Below are positions 14,390-22,362 of a DNA stretch of 39,579 nucleotides, one piece after another (the stretch's first letter is position 1; each line of letters opens with the position of its first letter). The stretch comes from Gammaproteobacteria bacterium (GTDB taxonomy: Bacteria > Pseudomonadota > Gammaproteobacteria > Steroidobacterales > Steroidobacteraceae). Below the pieces are notes generated by a model. It saw only the letters and a list, made by a program, of their open reading frames with translations, was not told the DNA's origin and ran no database searches. The translations under genes and the position numbers were made by a program. Where the stretch lies: positions 1 through 39,579 of the forward strand of contig JAQGOE010000145.1 in the NCBI GenBank assembly GCA_028293725.1, in the 5' to 3' direction.

Positions 14390-16303
14390 TCAGTTTGACC
14401 CTACCCACATTTCGACCTGGTCGGAATCTCGCTGATAGACCGTCCGGCCACCTACGACCGTGAGCAGCACCTTCACGTCCGCGATCTGGCGTGGCGAGCT
14501 CTTGAGCAGGTTCCGGTCGATCACAATGAGGTCGGCGAGTTTGCCCACCTCGAGAGAGCCAATATCGCGCTCCGCGTGTAATTCGTAAGCGGAGTTGGCT
14601 GTTATGGCTCTTATAACAGCGGGCACGGTCAGTCCGACGTCGGTACTCAATCGACCGGCGTACTTCGGTCCGGCGTCTGGATCATTCTCGCGCGTCACGC
14701 CGACTTTCAGTGCGAACCATTCATCGAGACGGTCCACCGGCCAATCGCTTCCGTAGGCGATACGAGCGCCGGCGGCGGCCAGATAACCTGCCGGCTCGAG
14801 GTATTTGAAGCGCGTGGGACCCATGTAGTCCTGAGAGCCGTCGAGGGTGTCCGCGGCTGGCTTTTCCCACTGGAACGACAGGACTGGGATCGCCCCCAAC
14901 TTCACGTAGCGGGGAAAGTCCGTCGGAGTCACGATCTCATCGTGGGCGATCGCGGCCCGGATGGAGGTCTCCGGAAATTCTTTGCGCATCGCTTCGATGG
15001 CATCCAGAGCTTCGTGGACGGCGCGATCGCCGTCGGCGTGCATGTGGGGCTCAATGCCGTTGCGTGCGAGGCCGAGCAGGATGGCTTTGAGCGTTGGCGC
15101 GGGGAAGTAGACGGGAGGGCCGCGATCGTTACCCGGTTCCCAGCGCGGCGCGGTTGGCGTGCCCTGATTGGTGAAGTAGGGTTCCAACATGGCACCGGTG
15201 AAGGCGGGCGCTGCAATAACGCCGTCCAGAAACAACTTCGTGTTGTGGACGGATATGGTGGGGGCGGGCTGCGCCGCGCCCTGATCGAATTTGACTGCGA
15301 TGGCTTTGACGGCCGCTACAGCCTTGTCGGGATCAAGATCAGCGGCCGGGCGGATCGGTACTGCGAAATGACCGCGCGCGGTCAGTCCACCGCTTTGCTG
15401 GACCTTGGTGAAGGATTCGATGTCGACGTTTTCGGCGTCAGCATCCAGGAACGTGGTGATTCCCTGTTTGCGAAGCGCGTCCAGGGCGGCGCGAGCGGCG
15501 GCGACGCTCTCTTCCGGGGTCGGCGGAGGAATGAGTTTCATCACCATGTTGTAGGCGGCGTCTTCCAAGATGCCGGAAGGCTGTCCGGCGGCGTTGTGTT
15601 GAATCTTGCCGCCTACGGGGTCATGGGTACCGGCTTCTACGTGGCCGAGTTTCAGGGCGCGCTTGTTCGCGAGGACCGAGTGCCCGAAGGACGACATGAC
15701 CGCGATCGGTCGTTTTGTCTTGAGTGCGTCGAGCGTTTCATGGGTCAGTTCGGTCCCTGCCGGGATCATGTCCTGCTGAAACCAGTTCACGACTTCGAGC
15801 CATTGATCGGGCTCGCGGTCCCGGGTCTTGTCGAGGCAGTCCTGGATATGGGACTGGAACTGCGCCACGGTAAGGCGCTCGTAGTTCAGGTTGCACTTGA
15901 GAAGTTGGACGCCGCCTTCCTGGGGGTGCATGTGGCCGTCGACAAGACCGGGCATCATCATGCGGCCGTGGAGGTCGAGTACTTGGGTCGCGGGACCGGC
16001 CATTGCTTTGGCAGCGGCGTTGGAACCGACGTAGGCGATGCGGCCGTCGTGGACGACGAGGGCTTCTGCCACGGTGTCGTGGTCATCAACGGTGTAGACG
16101 TAGCCGTTGAAGTAGATCGTGTCGCGGCCGCTGGTTGTAGCGGCCGTGGCTGATTCGGGCGCCGCGGGTGCCTGGGCGGCTGCTGATGCGGGCGGAGCAG
16201 CTTTGGTCTTGGCAGCGTTGTGCACCTGTATCGCAGCGAAGATCGAGATCGCCACGACGCTAAACAACACAGCGTGCAGCCCTTTATATTTGGTCAGCGC
16301 CAT
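14390..16303 (-). CDS. exported or membrane-anchored amidohydrolase, YtcJ-like (second of tandem pair)
   Basis: A 637-residue metallohydrolase of the amidohydrolase superfamily (YtcJ/NfdA-like). I chose ATG 16303 because it gives a hydrophobic N-terminal segment (residues 9-27) followed by an Ala/Pro-rich linker. The catalytic domain has the DGHMHP motif (His124 and His126), later histidines in EPHMHADGD and AAIAHDE, and the terminal metal-ligand Asp in AYGSDWPVD. The C-terminal DIGSLEVGKLADLIVID is the usual closing beta segment. Family members cleave N-formyl or amide bonds, but substrates are very varied. The start overlaps the 3' end of the upstream amidohydrolase by 20 bases, indicating a two-gene coupled operon. 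Confidence 0.88.
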   Translation of the reverse strand: MALTKYKGLHAVLFSVVAISIFAAIQVHNAAKTKAAPPASAAAQAPAAPESATAATTSGRDTIYFNGYVYTVDDHDTVAEALVVHDGRIAYVGSNAAAKAMAGPATQVLDLHGRMMMPGLVDGHMHPQEGGVQLLKCNLNYERLTVAQFQSHIQDCLDKTRDREPDQWLEVVNWFQQDMIPAGTELTHETLDALKTKRPIAVMSSFGHSVLANKRALKLGHVEAGTHDPVGGKIQHNAAGQPSGILEDAAYNMVMKLIPPPTPEESVAAARAALDALRKQGITTFLDADAENVDIESFTKVQQSGGLTARGHFAVPIRPAADLDPDKAVAAVKAIAVKFDQGAAQPAPTISVHNTKLFLDGVIAAPAFTGAMLEPYFTNQGTPTAPRWEPGNDRGPPVYFPAPTLKAILLGLARNGIEPHMHADGDRAVHEALDAIEAMRKEFPETSIRAAIAHDEIVTPTDFPRYVKLGAIPVLSFQWEKPAADTLDGSQDYMGPTRFKYLEPAGYLAAAGARIAYGSDWPVDRLDEWFALKVGVTRENDPDAGPKYAGRLSTDVGLTVPAVIRAITANSAYELHAERDIGSLEVGKLADLIVIDRNLLKSSPRQIADVKVLLTVVGGRTVYQRDSDQVEMWVGSN

Positions 16304-18434
16304 AGACTCTCTTGCCTTGGAACCAGGTGCCCAGGACACGGGTGTCGGCAATGTCTTGGGGGTGGGCGCCATTGCCTAACGACAGGATGTCGCGATCCAC
16401 TACGATGAAGTCCGCGGACTTGCCGACTTCGAGGGAGCCGGTGTCGCGGTCCCGGCCCAGCATGCGCGCGCCATTGATCGTGTAGGCTTCGATTGCATCG
16501 CGGATCGTGATGCTTTGGTGTCGACTCAGCGCAGGCTGGTCGGAGATGGCACGGGTGATGGCACGTGTGATGTTGATGAACGGGCGCGGATCGCGGGTCT
16601 CGACCGGTGCGTCCGAGCCGGCGGCCAGGATGCCGCCCGCAGCCTTCACCGCCCTAACGGGATAGGTGTTCGATTCGAAGTAGCTGCCCGGACGGTGCAG
16701 GGCTGCGTAACTGTTGCCGCTGACTTTCTCGAAGAACGGAACGACCGTCACATCATAGTCAGGGTCCGTATCCATCCAAGCATAAGTAAAGGCGATGTAC
16801 AGGTGATCGCGTCCGATGCGTTCTACGTCGGATGGGTCGACTAATTGCAGATGCGCCAGGCTGTCGCGTGTTGTCGAAACTCCATCAGCTGCGCGTGCGG
16901 CCTCTATCGCGTCAATCGCGGTTCGCACGGAGCGGTTACTTATTGCGTGGATATGGACGTTGAAGCCCGCAAGATGCATTCGCTTGATGTACTCGAGAAT
17001 GATTTCACGGCTGTGTTGCAGTTGGCCGCTCGAGATCTGGCATTGGGCGGGATGATGTCCGTGGGCCTTGATGAACGCACTCACGGCCGCGTCGCCCGCG
17101 TATTTTTCCGGATGGGCGCGGACATCCGTACACGTTGGCGATGCTGTGTCGACGTAGCCGGTCACGGTGGCGTGACCCGCCGAATCCTGCGCGAAAATAG
17201 GTTGCAGAAAGGGTTTCAGTGCGGCGGCGTTGGGTAGTGTGGGGGGTACGGAGAAGGGGTTTCCCTCGAGTACTCCGTCCGCGAACAGTTTGATGTAGTT
17301 GGCTTGGATGAGCGGATTTTGCGCGTAGTGGGCGCGAATGGCTTTTGCTTGCGCGACCATCGAGTCGTAATCGACCTTGCCATCAGGCGTTCTCGTCCGG
17401 GAGGGGTCGTAGAACTGCGCCAGGGTGAGGCGAATGGAAAGCTTACCGTCGGCGTAGAGTTTGTCGTATAGCGGGACACCGTCCGGGGATGCCATCGCAT
17501 CCATGATGCCGGTGATGCCGGCGCGGTTGAGCTTCTGAGGGATCCGCTCCGGAACTTTCGCCACCTCGGCGAGCTCCGTATAAAGCATGCTGTGCGGATT
17601 GATCAGGTAGCGGGCGTCCTCATTCACCGCACCGTTCGGCTCGCCCGAGCCGTCGACTCCGACTAAGGCTTTGTATTCGGCGAATTCGCCTGCCAGGGTG
17701 GCTTTGGACAGTCCGATGGTCTGCTTCTTGGTATTTTTCGCCTGCGCCAGCCCGAGGCTGTTGAATGCACTGTGGTGGGCGTCGTTACCCAGGAGCTGTA
17801 TCTGAACCTTAGTCGAAACTGCGTCAAGTGCTGCACGTAGGGTCGGATGTTGCGCGTCGGGTTGGTTTCCGGCGGTGTAGTTCCACTGATGCACGACGAG
17901 CCGTTGCCCCGGCGGAGTTTTATATCGCGCGAGACACTGCGCGACGAAGCTCGTGAGTTCTCTGAGAGGCATCGGCTTGCTGTCGAGATCGCACATGTCC
18001 AGGTCGACGATATCGATGGGATGGATGTGGCTGTCGATCAGGCCAGGCAATACCAGGCGGCCGCCGAGACCCTCCGTTCGGGTCTTTGGGCCGATCCAGC
18101 GGCGCGCATCGGCCGTGCTGCCGACGAAGACGATCTTGCCGTCTTTTATCGCGAGGGCTGTCGCGGTAGAGCGTGCAGAATCGACGGTGTAGATCTTGCC
18201 GTCGGTTAGGACTAGGTCAGCGGAGGCGGTCGCCGTGACCGGTGCGGTCGGGGTGACTGGTGCGGTCGGCGTGACGGGCGTGGATGCGGTCGAGGCGGGC
18301 GCCGTTGATTTGGGCGGGGTTGCGGGGGTCGGCGGCGTAGTCACCAGCGCTGCTGCTAGCAGGGTGGCGAGCGCCAGCCCTCTCGCGGTCGCGAGCGGGC
18401 TCGCCAGCTTGTGGCTGGCCTGTGAAGCGGACAT
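16284..18434 (-). CDS. exported amidohydrolase, YtcJ-like (first of tandem pair)
   Basis: A 716-residue metallohydrolase related to the next gene. ATG 18434 is preferred over ATG 18464 because GGGAG lies eight bases upstream and the product then starts with a signal-like sequence (hydrophobic residues about 17-34). A Pro/Thr-rich linker with TAPVTP repeats links it to the catalytic domain. Metal-site motifs are DSHIHP (His136 and His138), NVHIHAISN, LAHLQLVD and AAGSDAPVE. The C-terminal DTGSLEVGKSADFIVVD closes the fold. It may hydrolyse amides or formamides in the periplasm; the substrate is unknown. A 17-base perfect palindrome lies about 50 bases upstream and could be its operator. It is not a simple duplicate of its neighbour: lengths and inserts differ. 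Confidence 0.87.
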   Translation of the reverse strand: MSASQASHKLASPLATARGLALATLLAAALVTTPPTPATPPKSTAPASTASTPVTPTAPVTPTAPVTATASADLVLTDGKIYTVDSARSTATALAIKDGKIVFVGSTADARRWIGPKTRTEGLGGRLVLPGLIDSHIHPIDIVDLDMCDLDSKPMPLRELTSFVAQCLARYKTPPGQRLVVHQWNYTAGNQPDAQHPTLRAALDAVSTKVQIQLLGNDAHHSAFNSLGLAQAKNTKKQTIGLSKATLAGEFAEYKALVGVDGSGEPNGAVNEDARYLINPHSMLYTELAEVAKVPERIPQKLNRAGITGIMDAMASPDGVPLYDKLYADGKLSIRLTLAQFYDPSRTRTPDGKVDYDSMVAQAKAIRAHYAQNPLIQANYIKLFADGVLEGNPFSVPPTLPNAAALKPFLQPIFAQDSAGHATVTGYVDTASPTCTDVRAHPEKYAGDAAVSAFIKAHGHHPAQCQISSGQLQHSREIILEYIKRMHLAGFNVHIHAISNRSVRTAIDAIEAARAADGVSTTRDSLAHLQLVDPSDVERIGRDHLYIAFTYAWMDTDPDYDVTVVPFFEKVSGNSYAALHRPGSYFESNTYPVRAVKAAGGILAAGSDAPVETRDPRPFINITRAITRAISDQPALSRHQSITIRDAIEAYTINGARMLGRDRDTGSLEVGKSADFIVVDRDILSLGNGAHPQDIADTRVLGTWFQGKRVYGADQI
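18226..18279. repeat. three 18-bp tandem units in the amidohydrolase linker
   Basis: Three consecutive 18-base units with consensus GCGGTCGGNGTGACNGGT (18226-18243, 18244-18261, 18262-18279) differ at a few bases. On the coding strand they encode the TAPVTP hexapeptide of the Pro/Thr-rich linker. The unit length keeps the frame, so copy number can change without a frameshift. Confidence 0.85.
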
Positions 18435-18483
18435 CGGCTGACTCCCGGGCTGCACGCGCGGCATCGCGGCGGGCCCTGTGGGT

Positions 18484-18500
18484 GAATCGATAATCGATTC
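18484..18500. promoter_or_regulatory. perfect 17-base palindrome upstream of the tandem amidohydrolase operon
   Basis: GAATCGAT and ATCGATTC flank a central A. The site sits between the amidohydrolase start (18434) and the end of the HdeD gene, about 50 bases upstream of the operon start. Its reverse strand contains ATCGATTATCG, also found at 5596-5606 before the PuuB-like operon. Length and symmetry fit a dimeric regulator site; the binding protein is unknown. Confidence 0.5.
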
Positions 18501-18617
18501 AGGATTATCGGCTTTTAATGGACTCTATGACACGTTCCGGCAACTCGTCAAACGACGGCCTTTACGCAACGCCGCTAGCCTGGAGGAATTCAGGCATGGA
18601 GGGATGCGGGCGGGAGA

Positions 18618-18671
18618 GGCGATTCAGGCTGGAGAGCCGATTCGGGCGGCAGGGCCGATTCAGGCGGGAGT
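18618..18671. repeat. three 18-bp tandem units at the end of the HdeD gene
   Basis: Units at 18618-18635, 18636-18653 and 18654-18671 share the core GATTCAGGCNGGAG, with a more diverged related copy just to the left (around 18590). The array spans the HdeD stop codon, so unit changes could alter the last residues or the 3' untranslated region. Confidence 0.65.
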
Positions 18672-19256
18672 GCTCGTAGCCTGCGGGGGAGGAGTGGAGA
18701 GAGCCATGAGGATCAACGCCCAGCCGCCGAAGAACATGTTGATGCCGATGAGCAGACCAAGGGCCCACGTGGCAGTACCCGGCAGACCCGCGAAGAGAAT
18801 GATGCCCAGGATGAGGTCGACAATGCCGCTGGCGAGCATGTAGCCCCATCGCACCGGTCCGGTGCGGTGCTCTAGCGCGTAGAAGATGGTTATCGCGCCT
18901 TCCACCAGGAGAAAGGCGATCAGCACCGACGTCAGGGAAAAGACGCCCTGCGCCGGCCATCCAATCAGCAGTACGCCAGCGACGATACCGACGATCGCGG
19001 ATAGCAGTGACCACCAGAACCCCGGAACTTGACGCCCACGCAGTGTCGTGAACAGGCCGACGACGCCACTGACCAGAAATATCCAACCGAAGAAGATCGT
19101 GGCCGCGAACGAGGCCAGCACCGGCACGAGAACCGCGATCACACCTAAGGTGCTCAGCAGAATCCCCTCGAACAGAAACAAACCACGGTGGCGGCTCACG
19201 GCATGGCCTACGGCCGCCTGAATCGTCGTCGCATCGAAGGATGGATTCGTGGCCAT
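18660..19256 (-). CDS. HdeD family acid-resistance-type membrane protein
   Basis: A 198-residue inner-membrane protein with six hydrophobic helices arranged as three repeated helix pairs, as in HdeD. Recognisable stretches are FEGILLSTLGVIAVLVP, FGWIFLVSGVVGLF and DLILGIILFAG. HdeD in Escherichia coli is linked to acid resistance at high cell density; in other bacteria the role is undefined. AAGGAT precedes ATG 19256 as a ribosome site. The C-terminus ends in a Pro/Ala/Thr-rich tail that runs into an 18-bp tandem repeat. It is divergent from the IclR gene at 19521 and shares a 264-base intergenic region with it. Confidence 0.85.
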   Translation of the reverse strand: MATNPSFDATTIQAAVGHAVSRHRGLFLFEGILLSTLGVIAVLVPVLASFAATIFFGWIFLVSGVVGLFTTLRGRQVPGFWWSLLSAIVGIVAGVLLIGWPAQGVFSLTSVLIAFLLVEGAITIFYALEHRTGPVRWGYMLASGIVDLILGIILFAGLPGTATWALGLLIGINMFFGGWALILMALSTPPPQATSTPA

Positions 19257-19481
19257 GACTTTAATCCTTACCGACTGCCGGAAATCGAGGCGGGACAGTA
19301 CGCGACAGCGCCGTGGCCCGTCTAGAACAAAAAAAGCCTGTCCGGAAGTGAACGGCGACTGGGAAATCGCTGGCGAGCGGGTGGTTATCCGCCGTCGGAC
19401 CTAGGGCATCCGATGGGTCACGGGGGACAGTCCGTGGGGTTGGGACACGGATGTAAATCGATGGTATTGTATTCCACGTAG

Positions 19482-19496
19482 CAGAACATTGTTCTG
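19482..19496. promoter_or_regulatory. perfect 15-base palindrome upstream of the second IclR gene
   Basis: CAGAACA and TGTTCTG flank a central T, ending 24 bases before the IclR start at 19521. IclR proteins commonly bind palindromes of about this length near their own promoters, so autoregulation is likely. It could also affect the divergent HdeD gene. The rest of the 264-base gap shows no further gene; an A7 run near 19330 is the only other notable feature. Confidence 0.6.
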
Positions 19497-19520
19497 TCGC
19501 TGACTCCGCGTGGGATACCG

Positions 19521-20360
19521 ATGATGAGCACACGTTTGAAGAGCAAGACGGCCCGCCGTACCGGAACGGTCGCCAGGACAGGAGCGGTCAAGGAGGATCG
19601 TCACTTCGTCGAGGCCTTGGCGCGCGGATTGGAATTGTTGGCCTGTTTCCGGCAGAAGGATGGGCTGCTGGGCAACCAGGAGTTGGCGCGGCGCTGCGGG
19701 TTGGCGAAATCCACGGTTTCGCGGCTGACCTACACACTGACCAAGCTGGGCTACCTGACTCACGTGGAGGAAGCGAGCAAGTATGCGCTGGGGACGGCAA
19801 CTTTGAGCCTGGCGAGCGCCATGTTGGGACGGCTCGATATCCGCAAGCTGGCGCAGCCGATGATGCAGGAGTTGGCCGACTTCAGCCGTTGCCTGGTGAG
19901 TCTGTGCAGTCGCGACCGGCTGTCGATGGTTTATGTCGATGTGGCGCGCAGTTCGGCGGCCGTCACGCTCAGCCTGGATACCGGCGCGCGCATCCAGATC
20001 GCCAACTCCGCCTCGGGACGGGCCTACCTGGCGGTGATTTCGGATGAGCAGCGTGAGGAGATCATGGAGGGCGTGCGGGAAGTGGCCGAGGTGAGCCGCT
20101 GGCCGGCCCTGCAGCGGGGCGTGGCGAAGGCGCTGCTCGATTACCGCAGTCTTGGAGTGTGCAGCTCGTTCGGCGAATGGCAGAAAGATATCAACGCGAT
20201 CGCCGTGCCGGTCCGCCCGGGTAGCAACCTGCCCCCGATGGTAATCAGCTGTGGCGGTCCAGCCTACAACGTGTCACCTGAGTTTCTGTTGGACGAGGTA
20301 CGCCCGCGGCTCATCGCGCTGGTTACCAGCCTGGAAGCGTCGGTCGGCACGGCGAGTTGA
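19521..20360 (+). CDS. IclR family transcriptional regulator
   Basis: A 279-residue regulator with a basic N-terminal tail (residues 1-24). The winged helix-turn-helix spans about 30-85 (NQELARRCGLAKSTVSRLTY is the recognition region), followed by an effector domain with TLSLDTGARIQIANSASGRAYLA. This resembles PcaR/PobR-type IclR proteins that respond to aromatic acids or acyl-CoA intermediates. Two in-frame ATGs lie at 19521 and 19524. A perfect 15-base palindrome lies just upstream. The thioesterase gene begins one base after its stop, so they are probably co-transcribed. Its other targets may include the MFS and DauA-like genes further right, but this is inference. Confidence 0.9.
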   Translation: MMSTRLKSKTARRTGTVARTGAVKEDRHFVEALARGLELLACFRQKDGLLGNQELARRCGLAKSTVSRLTYTLTKLGYLTHVEEASKYALGTATLSLASAMLGRLDIRKLAQPMMQELADFSRCLVSLCSRDRLSMVYVDVARSSAAVTLSLDTGARIQIANSASGRAYLAVISDEQREEIMEGVREVAEVSRWPALQRGVAKALLDYRSLGVCSSFGEWQKDINAIAVPVRPGSNLPPMVISCGGPAYNVSPEFLLDEVRPRLIALVTSLEASVGTAS

Positions 20361-20361
20361 C

Positions 20362-20781
20362 GTGCGCCCCCTGGTATTCGACGCGATCTCGGGAGCCGAA
20401 CTGCGGGACCGCATCCCGTTCGTCAAAGAAATGGGCATGGAGCTGCTGCTGGGGGAGGACGGGCAATCCCGCCTCGAACTCGAGGTCCTGCCGCAGCATT
20501 TGAACGGTTGGGGTGCGGTACACGGTGGCGTCACGATGACGGCACTCGATGTTGCAATGGCGGTTGCCGCGCGCTCGCTCGAGCCCGATGGGAAAGGTGT
20601 TGTCACCATCGAGATGAAGACGAGTTTCATGCAGGCAGGGCCGCCGCAGGGGCGGTTGGCTGCCACCGGTACGTGTGTGCATCGGACCAGCAGCATGGCC
20701 TTCTGCGAGGCCGAGGTTCGTGATGAGGGAGGGCGGATCGTGGCGAGGGCATCGGGGACGTTTAAGTTTCTTCGGGGCTAG
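20362..20781 (+). CDS. PaaI-type hotdog-fold thioesterase
   Basis: A 139-residue cytoplasmic protein starting at GTG 20362, one base after the IclR stop; the upstream in-frame ATG would run deep into the IclR gene. The hotdog fold is shown by HLNGWGAVHGGVTMTALDVA, the usual HGG-containing central helix of the PaaI/YigI/4HBT group, and the closing FCEAEVRDEGGRIVARASGT strand. Members hydrolyse acyl-CoA thioesters, often rescuing stalled aromatic-CoA intermediates such as in phenylacetate breakdown. The pairing with a PcaR-like IclR regulator fits an aromatic or acyl-CoA theme, but no ring-cleavage genes are in the window. Its substrate is unknown. Confidence 0.82.
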   Translation: MRPLVFDAISGAELRDRIPFVKEMGMELLLGEDGQSRLELEVLPQHLNGWGAVHGGVTMTALDVAMAVAARSLEPDGKGVVTIEMKTSFMQAGPPQGRLAATGTCVHRTSSMAFCEAEVRDEGGRIVARASGTFKFLRG

Positions 20782-20800
20782 CATCATGCGCCGAGGGCTC

Positions 20801-22180
20801 CTAGGCTGGAGCGGACTGTCTGCTGATATCCTTCTCCACCGTACCCGCGGCCGCGAACAACACGGCCGACGCCAACACGGCCAGTACGGGGATCGCGTAC
20901 ATTGCGCTGTGGAGGCCAACCGCTTTGAATGCCTCGGTCATGGTCGTCGCGCCGGCGGCGGACATGGCCTGGTGCGCGAAGTGATCGCTGAGCATTCCGG
21001 TGGCGACCGGTCCCAGGCTCGCGCCCAGGATGTACATGCCGCAGAAGTAGATTGCCACCGCCGTGCCGCGTAATGCCGGCGCGATCACGTCCTGGATGGC
21101 CGCGTATACCGTCGCGTAGTACACGTACATTGTCATGGTGCCAGTCATCATCAATGCCATGAACGGCGCAATGGCTCCCTTCGGCTGGTTGAGGGCGACG
21201 AAGATACAGGGGGCCGCAAGAGCCATGCAGCAGGCCGCCACCAGCAGGCGTCCGTTTTTACGTGTCGCGGCGATCCTGTCCGCGAGCCAGCCGCCCGCCA
21301 GTAGTCCGATGGCCCCCACGGCGCCTATCGAAATCGCCGACACGTTGCTCGCCTCCCGGAGACTCATTGCGTGGAAACGCTGCAGGAATGGCGTTTGGAA
21401 GGCGTTGATGGCGTACATGTTGAAGTTGTGAAAGATGCCGGAGAGGATGATCCACCACATGGTGGGTATCTTCAGCACGGACCAGTAGGGCGACTGCAGC
21501 GATGCGGCATGTGACATCGGCGGTGCGGCGTCCCGCGCGCCACGGATCGGTTCGGGAATGCGCAGCGCCAGTAATCCAAAAAGTATTCCCGGGATGCACG
21601 CGATCAGGAAAGCGGAACGCCAGCCCCAGGCCGCGCCAATGGCTCCGGCGGTGATGTAGGCCATGAAAAGCCCGGCGGGCAGGCCGAGCATGAATACGCC
21701 CATGGCCCGAGCCCGTTGCTCCGCAGGGAACAGGTCGCCGATCAGGGATTGGCCCGCCGGCGCGCAGACCGCCTCGCCCACCCCAACGCCGAGCCGCGAA
21801 ACAAACAATTGCGCATAGCTCTGTGCAACTCCCGACGCCGCCGTCAGCAGACTCCATAACATGGTGCCGAGCGCTAACAGCCGGGTACGTAACCAACGGT
21901 CGCTCAGGCGGCCAAGCGGCAGGCCGACTACCGCGTACATCAGTGTGAACACCGTGCCCAACAGACCGAGGCCGGTATCGCTCAGGTGGAGTTCCTTGCG
22001 GATGGGTTCGCCGAGAGCGCCCATGAGATTGCGATCGAAGAAATTCAGGGTATTGATGGCGAAGAGTATTACCAGGGCGAACGTTGCGCCGCTGGCGCGC
22101 TTCGCTGCGACGTCGACGGGTGGGAGCTCACGGGGTGTTGTATTCCCCGTGACGACGGCGGATTCCGGCTGTGTTCCCAA
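20801..22180 (-). CDS. MFS transporter (spinster-like, organic solute family)
   Basis: A 459-residue transporter with about 12 helices. TM1 carries NTLNFFDRNLMGAL and the TM2-3 loop has GRLSDRWLRTRLL, a standard MFS motif A variant. VGVGEAVCAPAGQSLIGD matches the spinster-like branch often found beside bacterial aromatic or sterol catabolic genes. I place the start at TTG 22180, which has AGAGGGGGG about eight bases upstream. The longer reading from TTG 22303 has that codon inside a -35 box (TTGACA), so it would not be transcribed. It is divergent from the DauA-like gene and probably imports an organic acid or amino acid-like solute. Confidence 0.8.
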   Translation of the reverse strand: MGTQPESAVVTGNTTPRELPPVDVAAKRASGATFALVILFAINTLNFFDRNLMGALGEPIRKELHLSDTGLGLLGTVFTLMYAVVGLPLGRLSDRWLRTRLLALGTMLWSLLTAASGVAQSYAQLFVSRLGVGVGEAVCAPAGQSLIGDLFPAEQRARAMGVFMLGLPAGLFMAYITAGAIGAAWGWRSAFLIACIPGILFGLLALRIPEPIRGARDAAPPMSHAASLQSPYWSVLKIPTMWWIILSGIFHNFNMYAINAFQTPFLQRFHAMSLREASNVSAISIGAVGAIGLLAGGWLADRIAATRKNGRLLVAACCMALAAPCIFVALNQPKGAIAPFMALMMTGTMTMYVYYATVYAAIQDVIAPALRGTAVAIYFCGMYILGASLGPVATGMLSDHFAHQAMSAAGATTMTEAFKAVGLHSAMYAIPVLAVLASAVLFAAAGTVEKDISRQSAPA

Positions 22181-22273
22181 GCCAAGCCCCCCTCTACGCA
22201 GCGTTCGTCGGGCGCCGGATGCAGTGATCCGGCGGTCGACACTCCCCCTCAAGCTACGGCGACCTTCGGGGTA

Positions 22274-22303
22274 CTTATCGCTGATCGTTGCGGGGACTGT
22301 CAA
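22274..22303 (-). promoter_or_regulatory. sigma70-like promoter for the MFS transporter
   Basis: On the reverse strand, TTGACA (22303-22298), an 18-base spacer and GATAAG (22279-22274) match the sigma70 consensus at 6/6 and 4/6. Transcription would begin near 22267, which supports a translation start downstream at TTG 22180. Confidence 0.5.
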
Positions 22304-22347
22304 AAATGCCTGATAAGAGAATTGTGTCTCCGTGTGTAAACAAAGGC

Positions 22348-22353
22348 TATACT
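22348..22353 (+). promoter_or_regulatory. -10 element just upstream of the DauA-like gene
   Basis: TATACT lies nine bases before ATG 22363, so the transcript would start within a few bases of the start codon and be essentially leaderless. No good -35 box is seen at 16-18 bases; TTGTGT is present at 20 bases. The call is tentative. Confidence 0.35.
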
Positions 22354-22362
22354 GGCGGCCTT

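Noticed and set aside
14942..16153. 403-codon forward frame inside the amidohydrolase
   Set aside because: Antisense to a gene with clear metal-ligand motifs; it looks like a high-GC shadow frame.
19320..19345. A7 run as a terminator T tract on the reverse strand
   Set aside because: The adjacent GCCTGTCCGGA sequence cannot form a stem longer than 3-4 bp, and no gene on that strand ends there.
22303..22303. Long MFS start at TTG 22303
   Set aside because: The codon is part of a TTGACA -35 box; the extra N-terminal residues are Arg-rich and unlike MFS proteins.
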